DNA from: Exiguobacterium aurantiacum
GTDB lineage: Bacteria; Bacillota; Bacilli; Exiguobacteriales; Exiguobacteriaceae
Length of the DNA stretch: 64,000 nucleotides
Reading direction: 5' to 3'
Assembly (NCBI RefSeq): GCF_024362205.1
Contig: NZ_CP101462.1
Span: 1,640,501 to 1,704,500 of the forward strand
The notes beneath the pieces are model-generated. The model was not told the origin of the DNA. It saw nothing but the letters and a program-made list of their open reading frames with translations, and made no database searches. Of the stretch, positions 36,319 through 47,504 are shown piece after piece. Within the stretch, counting starts at the first letter, position 1. Every line of letters begins with the position of its first letter. A program made the position numbers and the translations under genes.

Positions 36319-37170
36319 TTATACTTCTTTGGCAGGTTTCACAATTTTCAGTTCGACTTCTTCCGTTGCTTCCGATTCTTGGGCTTCACGCAAACCTTTC
36401 GCGTTCAACCACGTATAAATCGCACCCATGAACAGCGCGCCGCCGATGATATTACCGAACGTGGCCGGAATCAAGTTGTGGATCGCACCGGCAAAGCTGA
36501 TCGCCTCAGGATGTGGGACGACGAGCGTGAGGGCGAACAAGACGAAGTTGGCGATGACGTGATCAAATCCTGAAGCGAAGAAGACGGCAACGAGGAAGAT
36601 CATCGAGAAGATTTGCGCGAACTCGTTTTTCATTTGCTTCGGTAAGAAGATGGCGAGACAGACCATCCAGTTACAGAAGATGGCGCGGAAGAAAATTTCG
36701 ACCGTCGTATGGTGCATTTTACTTTCAACGACCGAGAACAGCCAGTTGTTCATGCCGAGTTCTTGGATGACGCCCGTCGGTGCGAGCAACAAGGCGAACA
36801 AGACGCCGCCGAGGGCGTTCCCGACAAAACAGAGCAACCAGACGAGCATCGTGTCGCTGAGCGTCGTATAGCCACGCATCGTCGAGGTCGTGAAATACAT
36901 CGTATTCCCGGTGAACAGTTCGGCTCCCCCGTAGATGATCATGACGAGGGCGATCCCGAATGAGAATCCTCCGATGAGTGTCGTGAACGGGGAATCGATC
37001 AAATACATCCCGTTGACGACTTTCAATGTGAAAATTGAAGCGAATCCGATAAAGATCCCCGCGAGCATTGCCCGTAAAAAGTACTCCATTGGCCGATAAT
37101 GAATCATTTGCGAAGACGCCTGTGCTTTCTTCCGCAACGATTCGAGTGCATGGATTTCCATTGATGCCAT
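36319..37170 (-). CDS. Formate/nitrite transporter family channel (YwcJ/FocA-like)
   Basis: 283 residues from ATG 37170 (AGAAGGG eight bases upstream); the frame is open 37 codons further without similarity. Six membrane segments follow an N-terminal helix. GGAELFTGNTMYF near 85 and ASGFDHVIANF near 200 are FNT pore motifs. FNT pentamers pass formate, nitrite or hydrosulfide. A Rex-like box before the gene, and its place beside nrdDG, favour a role in low-oxygen metabolism, probably formate. Confidence 0.9.
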   Translation of the reverse strand: MASMEIHALESLRKKAQASSQMIHYRPMEYFLRAMLAGIFIGFASIFTLKVVNGMYLIDSPFTTLIGGFSFGIALVMIIYGGAELFTGNTMYFTTSTMRGYTTLSDTMLVWLLCFVGNALGGVLFALLLAPTGVIQELGMNNWLFSVVESKMHHTTVEIFFRAIFCNWMVCLAIFLPKQMKNEFAQIFSMIFLVAVFFASGFDHVIANFVLFALTLVVPHPEAISFAGAIHNLIPATFGNIIGGALFMGAIYTWLNAKGLREAQESEATEEVELKIVKPAKEV

Positions 37171-37221
37171 GTCACAAACCCTTCTTTCTGTTTGAGTGAA
37201 ACCATTATAATAAGAACGAAC

Positions 37222-37239
37222 ATGTGAAATCATTAACAA
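37222..37239 (-). promoter_or_regulatory. Rex-like box before the FNT gene
   Basis: ATGTGAAATCATTAACAA matches TTGTGAA-N4-TTCACAA at 12 of 14 fixed positions. A minus-strand -10 TATAAT (37209-37204) lies just downstream, so the box covers the -35 region. B. subtilis ywcJ, of the same family, is a known Rex target. Confidence 0.55.
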
Positions 37240-37300
37240 TATAAGCCCGCAACGAATAAATTGCAATCGTCTCTTCCACATGTTGACACATTTTTCACAT

Positions 37301-37314
37301 CGTAATCGTTTACA
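37301..37314 (-). promoter_or_regulatory. cre-like site upstream of the FNT gene
   Basis: The minus strand reads TGTAAACGATTACG, which matches the cre consensus except for the last base. It lies about 130 bases before the FNT start and upstream of the Rex-like box. Confidence 0.35.
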
Positions 37315-37334
37315 TTTGTCGGATTTGTGACCAG

Positions 37335-37362
37335 AAAAAAACGACCCTTCGCAAAGGGTCGT
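37335..37362 (-). terminator. Terminator now separated from ctc by the IS element
   Basis: ACGACCCTT (37341-37349) and AAGGGTCGT pair around CGCA, and on the minus strand a T7 tract follows. No minus-strand gene ends here except ctc, 1.3 kb upstream beyond the IS element. Confidence 0.75.
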
Positions 37363-37451
37363 TCTGGGCTAACCTAAATTTTTGAGACAATATAAAAACA
37401 CCTTCGCAGTGGTACACTTTAAAAAAGTGCTAGCATCGGAGGTGTTTTTGC

Positions 37452-37769
37452 GTGGGCAAAAACGTATATTCAAGTGAAGTGAAATGGGCAGTGGTAAAAG
37501 ACAAACTGAGCAGTGAGTTGACGAATAGAGAGATCATGGAGAAACACGGAATCAAAAGTGAGTCCCAGATCCACACATGGATGAGATGGTATCGGTCCAA
37601 TGAAATCTATCGATTTGACCAGCCGATCGGTAAGCAGTACACCTACGGACTTGGTCCTGATTCCGCCAGCGAGGATGACAAGAAAGAGCGTCAACTATCC
37701 CACCTGAAGACGGAGAACGAAATCTTAAAAAAATTCATGGAGATCGAAAGAGAGTTGAGAAAGAAGTAG
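37452..37769 (+). CDS. IS3-family transposase OrfA (helix-turn-helix)
   Basis: 105 residues from GTG 37452. The N-terminal half is a helix-turn-helix (LTNREIMEKHGIKSESQIHTW), and the C-terminus is a charged leucine-zipper-like coil. It ends 21 bases before the OrfB frame's first TTG. A slippery A7 at 37727-37733 allows ribosomes to pass into OrfB, so OrfA alone would act as DNA-binding modulator. Confidence 0.88.
   Translation: MGKNVYSSEVKWAVVKDKLSSELTNREIMEKHGIKSESQIHTWMRWYRSNEIYRFDQPIGKQYTYGLGPDSASEDDKKERQLSHLKTENEILKKFMEIERELRKK
37727..37733 (+). other. Programmed -1 frameshift site (A AAA AAA)
   Basis: In the orfA frame the codons are TTA-AAA-AAA-TTC, so A7 forms a classic X-XXX-XXX slip site. 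After a -1 slip the frame is open from 37733 through orfB to 38614, giving the usual IS3 OrfAB fusion. Confidence 0.75.
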
Positions 37770-37789
37770 TCCTAAAGACTGTAGAACTT

Positions 37790-38614
37790 TTGAAGAGGAA
37801 ATATACGATCACGACGATCCTACGTGTCCTAGACGTGCCACGGGCAACCTATTACCGTTGGGTCAGAGAACCGGTGAAGCACCCTTCGGTGCTAGAGCAA
37901 GCAATCGTCGAAGTATGTAAGCATACGAAATATCGATATGGACATCGAAAGATAAAGGCCCTGTTAGAGCAAAACTATGAGTTAACAGCAAACCGGAACA
38001 CCGTACAGAGAATCATGAAGAAACACCATCTCCAGTGTCGGATCAAACCCAAACGAAAATGGAGGTCTCAGGGTGAGAGCATCATCATCGCACCTGACCT
38101 TCTCAAACGAGACTTCACGGCCAGTGAACCGAATAAGAAGTGGGTGACGGACATCACCTATATCCAATACGGGAGCACGACGAAATATCTTTCGACCATC
38201 ATCGACCTATTCAACAATGAAATCGTTGCCTACAAGTTGTACGAGCATCAACAGACGCCCCTCGTCATCGATACGTTAAAGAAGGCGTTGGAGAGCCGGA
38301 ACAACCCCGAAGGGGTCATCATCCATTCGGACCAAGGAAGTGTCTATACCTCATATGCCTTTCAAGATTTCGTTAAGAGGAACCATCTGACGAGCAGCAT
38401 GTCTCGAAGAGGCAACTGTTGGGACAATGCGGTGATCGAATCATTCCATTCGAACTTGAAGTCTGAGGGCTTCCAGTACGTCAAGTTCAACTCGTTAAGC
38501 GACCAGGAAGTGCATGAACGGGTGAACCATTACTTGACCTACTACAACGAAGAACGTATCCAAGAAAAATTAGGCTACCTCACACCGATAAAATACGGTG
38601 GGATGGCAGCCTAA
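37790..38614 (+). CDS. IS3-family transposase OrfB (DDE integrase)
   Basis: 274 residues from TTG 37790, but probably made mainly as an OrfAB fusion by -1 frameshifting at 37727-37733, since the frame is open back to that site and no ribosome site precedes it. The catalytic triad lies in WVTDITY, IIHSDQGS and NAVIESFHSNLKSE (DDE). The C-terminal YNEERIQEKLGYLTP block is typical of the family. The reading frame is intact, so the element may be active. Confidence 0.9.
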   Translation: MKRKYTITTILRVLDVPRATYYRWVREPVKHPSVLEQAIVEVCKHTKYRYGHRKIKALLEQNYELTANRNTVQRIMKKHHLQCRIKPKRKWRSQGESIIIAPDLLKRDFTASEPNKKWVTDITYIQYGSTTKYLSTIIDLFNNEIVAYKLYEHQQTPLVIDTLKKALESRNNPEGVIIHSDQGSVYTSYAFQDFVKRNHLTSSMSRRGNCWDNAVIESFHSNLKSEGFQYVKFNSLSDQEVHERVNHYLTYYNEERIQEKLGYLTPIKYGGMAA

Positions 38615-38667
38615 TCAAGGTGTTTTTATTAGTGTCTCATTTCGCTAGGTCAGTCTATTCGAAATGA

Positions 38668-39327
38668 TTATTCTTTGTTTTCAGAAGCCTCTTCCGACTC
38701 TTCCGTTGAAGTTTCTGACGACTCTTCAGCCGCTTCCGCTCCACCTTCTGTCGCAGTGTCTGCTTCAAGGTCTTCGACCGCCACAGGTTCATTCACCGAT
38801 GCGATTTGAAGATCACCTTCAGATACGATTTCGTAATCTTTGTTCTCTGGAAGGTCAGCCACTGTGAGCGAGTCACCAATCCCGAGTTCAGAAACATCAA
38901 GTTCGATGCGCTCCGGAATGTTAGCCGGTGTTGCCGAGACCGTTACTTTATAGAGCGTCTGCGCCAAGTAGCCGCCTTCTTTGACACCTTTCGCGTCGCC
39001 GACGAGTGTGACGTCCGCTTCGACTTCCGTCGCTTCGTCCATCTTCACCGCCATGAATTCAACGTGCTTGTACTCGTTCGTGAATGGGTCGACTTCTGTC
39101 CCGTGAACGAGCGTGTTCACTTTCTTGCCATCGATATTGAGTTCGATCAAAGCGTTGTCGCCGTGTTCACGAAGAATTTTACGAAGTGCCATCTCCTCGA
39201 ATGCGACCGGTGTGCTTTCAACTTTATAGCCGTAAACAACACCTAACACTTTTCCTTCTTTACGCAAGTTAGCGCGGACCGAACGTGGTCGTAATTCTCG
39301 TTTCGTTACTTTAAGCGTGTCTGCCAT
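38668..39327 (-). CDS. ctc: 50S ribosomal protein bL25/general stress protein Ctc
   Basis: 219 residues. The N-terminal 5S-rRNA-binding L25 domain (about 1-95) is followed by the TL5-type beta domain and a long acidic Glu/Ser-rich tail from about 180, as in Bacillus Ctc. GGGGGAAAAGATT precedes ATG 39327. A sigma-B-type promoter is visible upstream. The IS element begins only 15 bases after the stop and has displaced the terminator. Confidence 0.95.
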   Translation of the reverse strand: MADTLKVTKRELRPRSVRANLRKEGKVLGVVYGYKVESTPVAFEEMALRKILREHGDNALIELNIDGKKVNTLVHGTEVDPFTNEYKHVEFMAVKMDEATEVEADVTLVGDAKGVKEGGYLAQTLYKVTVSATPANIPERIELDVSELGIGDSLTVADLPENKDYEIVSEGDLQIASVNEPVAVEDLEADTATEGGAEAAEESSETSTEESEEASENKE

Positions 39328-39425
39328 AATCTTTTCCCCCTACTGGTTTATCGATCATGTCTACATCTTGAGGGTGAGGCAGTGAAAAAGCCACCTCTCA
39401 ACCTCGATGCGTTGAGTGACATGTG

Positions 39426-39457
39426 TATATTGTTCCCATAGGTACAACTCAATAAAC
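39426..39457 (-). promoter_or_regulatory. Overlapping sigma-B-like and sigma-A-like promoters of ctc
   Basis: Minus strand: GTTTAT (39457-39452), a 14-bp spacer, then GGGAAC (39437-39432), close to the sigma-B consensus GTTTAA-N12-14-GGGTAT. A sigma-A pair, TTGAGT and TATACA with 17 bp between, overlaps it. The start codon is about 100 bases downstream. ctc is a classic sigma-B gene in B. subtilis. Confidence 0.5.
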
Positions 39458-39490
39458 GTTACAGCCGGTTAAAATAAGATTACAACTGTG

Positions 39491-41293
39491 TCACATGACG
39501 CGTTTAAATAACTTCTCGAGTTCGTACGTGCTCCATTTCACTAAAATCGGACGTCCGTGAGGACACGTATACGGAGACGTCGTCTGATTCAAATCGTGAA
39601 GCAATTGCCGCATCATCTCGTGATTCAATGGATGGTTTGCTTTAATCGATCGTTTGCACGCCATCAAAATCGACGCATCTTCCCGATATTTAGCGATGTC
39701 AATGGAGCGATCCCGGATCGCCATCTCTATCAAATCACGGACCGTGCCTTCTAAATCGTGTTGCGGGTACCACGTCGGAATCTCCCTGACAAGGAACGTG
39801 TTGCCACCGAACGGCTCCAACTCGAGACCCGCTTCTTTTAAAAGCGAAGTGACTTCTTCAATAGCGAGCGCCTCTTCTTGCGTGAATTCGAGCGTGAGCG
39901 GAAGCAACAACAATTGATACTCTTTGTCCGGATTCCCGAGCTGCTCGTAAAACAACTCATATTTGATTCGTTCCTGGGCCGCGTGTTGGTCGATGACGTA
40001 CATCCCATCCTCGGCACCACAGACGATATAACTCGCATGCAATTGACCGATGACGTCGAGCTGTGGCAATCGCTCTCGTTTCGTCTCGATCGTTTCCGAT
40101 TCGACCGTCGACTCTGTCGGCTCAGATGTCTCATTGACGAGCGGCGTTGGCGACCATCGACTTGGGGACGTGACCGGTTCTCGAGGAATCGGGTAGTTCC
40201 ACGTCGGCGCTTCATCCGTAACGGGAGTTCGCTCGACCGTGAAATCAAGTCGCTCTTGTTCGGTCCGAGGCGCCGGACGTTCCTTCGGTTTGACCGACGG
40301 AATCAAGCGTTGTTCCCGGAGCGTCAGCTGGACCGTCTCACGAATCAATTGACAGAGCTCTTTCTCTTTTGAAAGTCGGACTTCTCGTTTCGTCGGATGG
40401 ACGTTGACATCGATTAGCATCGGGTCCATGTTCACTTCGAGGACAGCGATTGGATAACGACCAATCGGTAGCAGCGTGTGGTAGCCTTCGAGCACACTTT
40501 GGGTCAAAGCGAAGTTTTTAATGCTGCGTCCGTTCAAAATGAGTGTCACGTACTGCTTGTTCGACCGGGTCACTTCCGGACGGACGAGATGCGCGCTCAA
40601 GCTATAGTCGTTCGTCTTACTCGACGCCGTGACAATTTGAGCCGCGACTTGTCGGCCATAGATGGCGAGCATGACTTGTTTGATATCTCCGTTCCCGCTG
40701 GTCCTGAGCAGTTCCTTGTCTTCATGGAACGCCGTGAGACGAACTTCCGGGTGGGACAAGGCGATCCGGTTCAACGTGTCGGTGATGCTCGCAAGTTCTG
40801 TTGCCGACGTTTTCAAATACTTCAATCGGGCCGGTGTATTATAGAACAATTGACTGACGGCAATCTCCGTCCCGACATTCGCCGCGGCCGGTGTTTGCGC
40901 CGTGACAACGCCGCCTTGAAGCGTCATCTCGAACCCGTCTTCCTCGGTCCGGCGTGACTTCAGCGTCACATGGCTGACCGAAGCGATCGAGGCGAGCGCC
41001 TCGCCCCGAAAGCCGAGCGTACGTATCCGGAACAAATCGTGCTCGTCCCGGATTTTGCTCGTGGCATGGCGGAGAAAGGCGCGCGGGGCGTCCTCTTCAT
41101 AAAACCCGTGACCGTTATCGCGGACTTTAATGAGGCGGATGCCCGCTTCCTCCAAATCGACTTCGATTTTGGTGGCACCGGCGTCAATCGCATTCTCGAC
41201 GAGCTCTTTCACGACTGATGCCGGACGCTCGACGACCTCGCCGGCAGCGATTCGGTTGGCCAGTTGTTCCGGTAACTCTTGAATGATTCCCAT
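39491..41293 (-). CDS. mutL: DNA mismatch repair protein MutL
   Basis: 600 residues from ATG 41293 (MGIIQELPEQLANRIAAGEV), with AAGGGGTGAGTCG upstream; the frame is open 19 codons further inside mutS. The N-terminal GHKL ATPase carries ENAIDAGAT, DNGHGF and GFRGEALASI. The C-terminal domain holds DQHAAQERIKYE, the metal-dependent nicking-endonuclease motif typical of organisms without MutH. It follows mutS by four bases. Confidence 0.97.
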   Translation of the reverse strand: MGIIQELPEQLANRIAAGEVVERPASVVKELVENAIDAGATKIEVDLEEAGIRLIKVRDNGHGFYEEDAPRAFLRHATSKIRDEHDLFRIRTLGFRGEALASIASVSHVTLKSRRTEEDGFEMTLQGGVVTAQTPAAANVGTEIAVSQLFYNTPARLKYLKTSATELASITDTLNRIALSHPEVRLTAFHEDKELLRTSGNGDIKQVMLAIYGRQVAAQIVTASSKTNDYSLSAHLVRPEVTRSNKQYVTLILNGRSIKNFALTQSVLEGYHTLLPIGRYPIAVLEVNMDPMLIDVNVHPTKREVRLSKEKELCQLIRETVQLTLREQRLIPSVKPKERPAPRTEQERLDFTVERTPVTDEAPTWNYPIPREPVTSPSRWSPTPLVNETSEPTESTVESETIETKRERLPQLDVIGQLHASYIVCGAEDGMYVIDQHAAQERIKYELFYEQLGNPDKEYQLLLLPLTLEFTQEEALAIEEVTSLLKEAGLELEPFGGNTFLVREIPTWYPQHDLEGTVRDLIEMAIRDRSIDIAKYREDASILMACKRSIKANHPLNHEMMRQLLHDLNQTTSPYTCPHGRPILVKWSTYELEKLFKRVM

Positions 41294-41297
41294 CGAC

Positions 41298-43823
<2,526 letters not shown>

Positions 43824-43846
43824 TCGTTTTCACCTCTAGAAATTAG

Positions 43847-43871
43847 AACAGCTGACCAAAGGCCAGCTGTT
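43847..43871 (-). terminator. Hairpin between ricA and mutS
   Basis: AACAGCTG (43847-43854) and CAGCTGTT (43864-43871) pair around ACCAAAGGC. The T tract after it on the minus strand is poor, so it may be an attenuator rather than a full terminator. Confidence 0.45.
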
Positions 43872-43873
43872 TG

Positions 43874-44305
43874 TTAGTATCCGCAACCGCCGCGCGATTT
43901 CTCCGCTTCCATGCCGCTTCCTGTTTTACCGGCGAGAACGTCACCGTCCGTCGACTCGATAATGCGATCTGTCACCGAGTTGGCGAGTGTGACCGTCACG
44001 TATTGAAGCAAATCGTTCACTTCAACTTGCGTCTCTTGGAACGCCTGGACGACCGGAATCGAATCGAGCTCGTCCATCGCCTTGTCGATTTTTAGTTCGA
44101 CTTTGGCGAGCGCTTCCGTCTTCCCGTAGTGCTTGCAGTTGACGGCTTCTTTTTGTAAGTATTTGATCCGTTTGATTAACGTTTGAACGCGTTCACTTTC
44201 GTTCACTTTCGTTTCCGCTTCTTTGAAGCGGGCCACTTCCGGCGTGCTCGCCAATAAGTCGGCTAATTCTCTCGCTTTTTGAATCACAGTTTGATCAGTC
44301 ACCAT
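43874..44305 (-). CDS. ricA: RicA/YmcA, regulator of RNase Y complex
   Basis: 143 residues, helical, of the YlbF/YmcA family. KARELADLLASTPEVARF is the family N-terminus. The Cys in EAVNCKHYGK and the terminal GGCGY could serve the iron-sulfur clusters carried by the RicA-RicF-RicT complex. That complex directs RNase Y maturation of mRNAs. The position before mutS-mutL repeats the Bacillus gene order (ymcA-cotE-mutS-mutL) minus the spore gene. Confidence 0.9.
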   Translation of the reverse strand: MVTDQTVIQKARELADLLASTPEVARFKEAETKVNESERVQTLIKRIKYLQKEAVNCKHYGKTEALAKVELKIDKAMDELDSIPVVQAFQETQVEVNDLLQYVTVTLANSVTDRIIESTDGDVLAGKTGSGMEAEKSRGGCGY

Positions 44306-44406
44306 CGTAAACCCCTTTGCTCTCTATGATTGAACGCACGTCTTGACGCACGCAAGTATTCCTCATCATTCTACCACGAACTTATGGCAAACGGTACCGC
44401 ATCGAT

Positions 44407-44835
44407 TCACTTCGAGACGGTCGCCGTCCGAACCATATCGACGTGGGGAATCCCGTCCTCTAAGTACTCCTCACTCGTCCGCGTGAACCCGAAGCTTGCA
44501 TAGAACGGCTCGACGTACGTTTGTGCTTGCAAATACAATTCGCGATTCCCAAAATCGGCCACGGCTGCTTGCATCAAGCGCCGCGAATGGCCTTGTCCCC
44601 GATGCGTCGACTTCGTGACGACACGACCGATGGCGATTGGTGACTCATCCTTGAGGACACGTAGCGCCGCGATCGGGCGGCCGTCTGCCTCGATCCAGTA
44701 GTGGACCGCCGCTATATCTTTCCCGTCGACTTCTTGATACGGACAATCTTGTTCCACGACGAAAATTTCGGTTCGGAGCGCCAACAACTCATAGAGCTCT
44801 CGCGTCGTCAATTCGTCAAATCGTTTTTTCTGCAT
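44407..44835 (-). CDS. ElaA-like GNAT acetyltransferase
   Basis: 142 residues, the usual ElaA length. The acetyl-CoA loop is THRGQGHSRRLMQAAV near 80; YELLALRTEIFVVEQDCPY near 16 is the ElaA N-terminal signature. Substrate unknown in the family. It lies 15 bases after the carotenoid-desaturase-like gene, so it may be the second gene of a transcript. ATG 44835 has only a weak GGGGGACGAATTG upstream. Confidence 0.88.
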   Translation of the reverse strand: MQKKRFDELTTRELYELLALRTEIFVVEQDCPYQEVDGKDIAAVHYWIEADGRPIAALRVLKDESPIAIGRVVTKSTHRGQGHSRRLMQAAVADFGNRELYLQAQTYVEPFYASFGFTRTSEEYLEDGIPHVDMVRTATVSK

Positions 44836-44850
44836 CTCAATTCGTCCCCC

Positions 44851-46314
44851 TCATAACGTCGAACCGAGCGCCCGGGCGACGTGGAGTCCGCTCGTCATCG
44901 CCCCGATCGTTCCGGCACCTGGAAACACTGTGTCGCCGCAAACGTAAAAATTCGGAAGGTTCGTCCGATAGCTCGCTGCATGGAATAACGCTTGTCGCGG
45001 CGTTTGGGCATACCCGCCGACCGCACCGTGCGGACGTTTCGTATACTTCACCCACGCCCCAGGTCCGCCTGGAAGCAGCACCGACGATGTACCGGTCCAA
45101 CTCGGGAACGCTCGTCTCACTGCCGTGACGAGACGCTCGGTCCATTCTGCCTCTAGTTTCTCATACGTCGCCTTGTCTTTCCAATCCTGCCATTCCGACA
45201 AATCGATATGGGTCGAGACGGTGACGGTCCGTTCCGGTCGCTCGGTCCGGAGGGAATCATCCGCGGCCGACATCGAGATGAAGGCGTGGCCTGACGGTAA
45301 GTCGTCGCTATACACTTGTTGGAAGAGCGGACGTCCCGTGCACACCGCTTCCGGTAACGTAATGTACAGACTGAACGTCCCCCATTGCGTACGTTCCAGT
45401 TGACGGCCATACTGTCTTTGGAACTGCCGCGCTGCTTGTCCCGTGACCAACTGCGCGGTCGCCTCGAGCGGAATGGCCGATACGACGACATCGACGAGGT
45501 CGAGCCGGCCCCGACGATCGGTCAAGAGCCAACCGTCCGCCATGCGCTCGACTTTGACGATTTGCCGGCCGAGGAGCGTTGTCCCGCCGTTTTGGCGAAT
45601 CGAGCGTTCCAAGGCGTGGCCGAGCGTATACAAGCCCCCGTCGACGTAATAAGCCCCTTCATGGTAAATCGATAAGGCGACGGCCGCGAGCAAGTGACTC
45701 GCTTCGCGAGCTCCGGTCTGTAGACTATCGAGCAAAATCCCATCGATGACCCGCTCGAACGCAGTCCCGTTCAATCGATGTCGTTTAAGCGTTGTACCGA
45801 GCGGTCGATACAACTTCCGGAACGCCCGAAGTTGTTCCGGTCGAAACGCACGTATAGCGAGCGTTGCGTCACGAATTGTGCGAAACGGCAACGCCGGTAG
45901 CGTCTCAAACAAAGGCCGGATCGTCTCAAAGTCGCTCCACACTTCTTCAAAAAAAGCATGAATTCGCGGGGCGAGGTCAGGAAACGTCGATTCGAGTTCT
46001 GCTAAAAACCGATTCCGGTCTTGATGATAATGGACGGTCTTTCCATCGAGATGAATCTGCATCACCTCAGGTAATGGACGAACGTCAATCGTTTCCCCTA
46101 AATAAGATAAGACCCGCTCATGTAGCCCGCCCGGCTCAAACCCCATCCCGAGCGTCGCTCCGGCCGGGAACCGATAGTCCCCACGTTCGAATTTTCCGGC
46201 ACAACCACCCCATTCTCGTGACGACTCGTATACGGTCACGTCATGGCCGATTCGGCTCGCGAGCGCGCCCGCCGTCAATCCGGCAATTCCCCCACCGATA
46301 ATCCCGATTCGCAT
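44851..46314 (-). CDS. CrtI/CrtN/CrtISO-like FAD-dependent desaturase or isomerase
   Basis: 487 residues. The dinucleotide-binding GGGIAGLTAGALASRIGHDVTVYE opens the protein; its glycines lie at residues 7-12. The C-terminal FYVCGDTVFPGAGTIGAM is the FAD-binding end of carotenoid desaturases and prolycopene isomerases. Exiguobacterium strains are typically orange, so a role in carotenoid formation is plausible. No other crt gene is in the window and the reaction is not certain. ATG 46314 follows GGAGGGGATTACT. Confidence 0.8.
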   Translation of the reverse strand: MRIGIIGGGIAGLTAGALASRIGHDVTVYESSREWGGCAGKFERGDYRFPAGATLGMGFEPGGLHERVLSYLGETIDVRPLPEVMQIHLDGKTVHYHQDRNRFLAELESTFPDLAPRIHAFFEEVWSDFETIRPLFETLPALPFRTIRDATLAIRAFRPEQLRAFRKLYRPLGTTLKRHRLNGTAFERVIDGILLDSLQTGAREASHLLAAVALSIYHEGAYYVDGGLYTLGHALERSIRQNGGTTLLGRQIVKVERMADGWLLTDRRGRLDLVDVVVSAIPLEATAQLVTGQAARQFQRQYGRQLERTQWGTFSLYITLPEAVCTGRPLFQQVYSDDLPSGHAFISMSAADDSLRTERPERTVTVSTHIDLSEWQDWKDKATYEKLEAEWTERLVTAVRRAFPSWTGTSSVLLPGGPGAWVKYTKRPHGAVGGYAQTPRQALFHAASYRTNLPNFYVCGDTVFPGAGTIGAMTSGLHVARALGSTL

Positions 46315-46454
46315 AGTAATCCCCTCCTGCCTTCATCATACATGCCTTCCCGAAATCCGAGACATTTCAACCTGTAGCAACGACATATTTCAAGCTTCAG
46401 GCAGGGTTCTGCCGGAAGATGGCGAAAAAATCGTTAAAGGACAGGTGAAACCAT

Positions 46455-46955
46455 ATGCGAAGTCGGGTCATCATTTATCTGCTTATTCCAATCTTGATTT
46501 TTATCGGTATCCTGATTACACCTCCATCAGAAGAATCACAAAAAGTCGCCACCATGACGGCTGTCAACATTCAAGAGATGATTCCGTATGAACGCGAGTA
46601 CACGGCACAAAAAGTGTTACTCGAGGAAGTGAACGATGGCCGCGAGGCAATTATTGAGGAGTGGCGGCTCGAACGCGGGGCGCGCACGACTTATAGTTAC
46701 GTGTTACGACTCCAAGGGTTCGATACGGTGATTCAAGTCGATGCCGGGGCGGCCAACACACGCTCGGACGGTTATTATGCCATGCAGGCGCACAGTCCCG
46801 TCTTCGAAGCGGACGAACCGCTGTCGACCGGTTATCCGATTGTACTCTTCGCCAGCGAGCAACGGCTCGTTTTAAACCAGATGGAAGTTCGTGTTCTTTA
46901 TGAAGAAGACGGTAAGATTGAAAAATGGCGCATCCTAGAATCAGAAGAATCATGA
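46455..46955 (+). CDS. Membrane-anchored protein of unknown function
   Basis: 166 residues. An N-terminal membrane anchor (about 5-22, no clear cleavage site or lipobox) is followed by a soluble, mixed alpha/beta domain rich in acidic residues. It starts a plus-strand run that continues with the P-loop gene 27 bases later. I recognise no family. AAAGGACAGGTGAAACCAT supports the start. Confidence 0.7.
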   Translation: MRSRVIIYLLIPILIFIGILITPPSEESQKVATMTAVNIQEMIPYEREYTAQKVLLEEVNDGREAIIEEWRLERGARTTYSYVLRLQGFDTVIQVDAGAANTRSDGYYAMQAHSPVFEADEPLSTGYPIVLFASEQRLVLNQMEVRVLYEEDGKIEKWRILESEES

Positions 46956-46982
46956 CATTCAAAAGGCGAGAGGTAATTTCCT

Positions 46983-47504
46983 ATGCAAAAAATAATTCTC
47001 ATCGGCTCTGGCGGTTCGGGCAAATCGACGCTCGCCCGCGACTTAGGAATCCGACTCAACATCGACGTCCATCACTTGGATGCCTTACTATGGAAACCGA
47101 ATTGGACACCCGCCACGAGACAAGAACAAATTACCATCCAGTCCGAGTTGATTGAACACGAATCGTGGATTCTCGACGGCAATTACGGTGGGACGCTCGA
47201 CTTACGCCTGAGTGCGGCCGACACGATTATATTTCTCGACTTGCCGAGGACAGTCTGTACATACCGCGTCTTGAAGCGCATGCTTAGCCATCGTGGCAAG
47301 ACACGTCCGGACATGGGGGACGGTTGTGAAGAACGGTTTGATTTGAAATTTTTGAAATGGGTGTGGGATTATCCGAAGTCGCAACGCCCGGATGTGATCT
47401 ACCGATTGCATGGCCTTCCTGATGATAAACGAGTTATCATGTTGCATTCACGGACAGAGGTTCGCGACTTTATAACGCGCGTCGGTACGGAGCAACAACT
47501 ATGA
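46983..47504 (+). CDS. P-loop nucleotide kinase-like protein (FlaR/topology-modulation type)
   Basis: 173 residues. Walker A GSGGSGKSTLAR lies near residue 7, and HHLDALLWKPNW near 30 is characteristic of the adenylate-kinase-like FlaR family. The lid region RVLKRMLSHRGKTRPDMGDG is intact. Despite the old name, these are probably small-molecule kinases. It overlaps the nucleotidyltransferase gene by four bases (ATGA), implying coupled translation. Confidence 0.85.
   Translation: MQKIILIGSGGSGKSTLARDLGIRLNIDVHHLDALLWKPNWTPATRQEQITIQSELIEHESWILDGNYGGTLDLRLSAADTIIFLDLPRTVCTYRVLKRMLSHRGKTRPDMGDGCEERFDLKFLKWVWDYPKSQRPDVIYRLHGLPDDKRVIMLHSRTEVRDFITRVGTEQQL

Larger units (their letters stand above)
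37365..38652 (+). mobile_element. IS3-family insertion sequence
   Basis: About 1.29 kb carrying orfA and orfB of an IS3-type transposase joined by a -1 frameshift. Imperfect terminal inverted repeats: the left end starts TGGGCTAACC and contains GAGAC...TATAAAAACACCTT (to 37404). The right end (38617-38652), read in reverse complement, starts TGACCTAGCG and contains the same GAGAC...ATAAAAACACCTT. The exact outer ends are approximate; I see no clean target-site duplication (GTTC to the left, GTCT to the right). It lies between ctc and a terminator. Confidence 0.85.

Noticed and set aside
37362-38656. Target-site duplication of the IS3 element
   Set aside because: Flanks next to the proposed ends (GTTC left, GTCT right) do not match over 3-4 bases, so none is claimed and the ends stay approximate.
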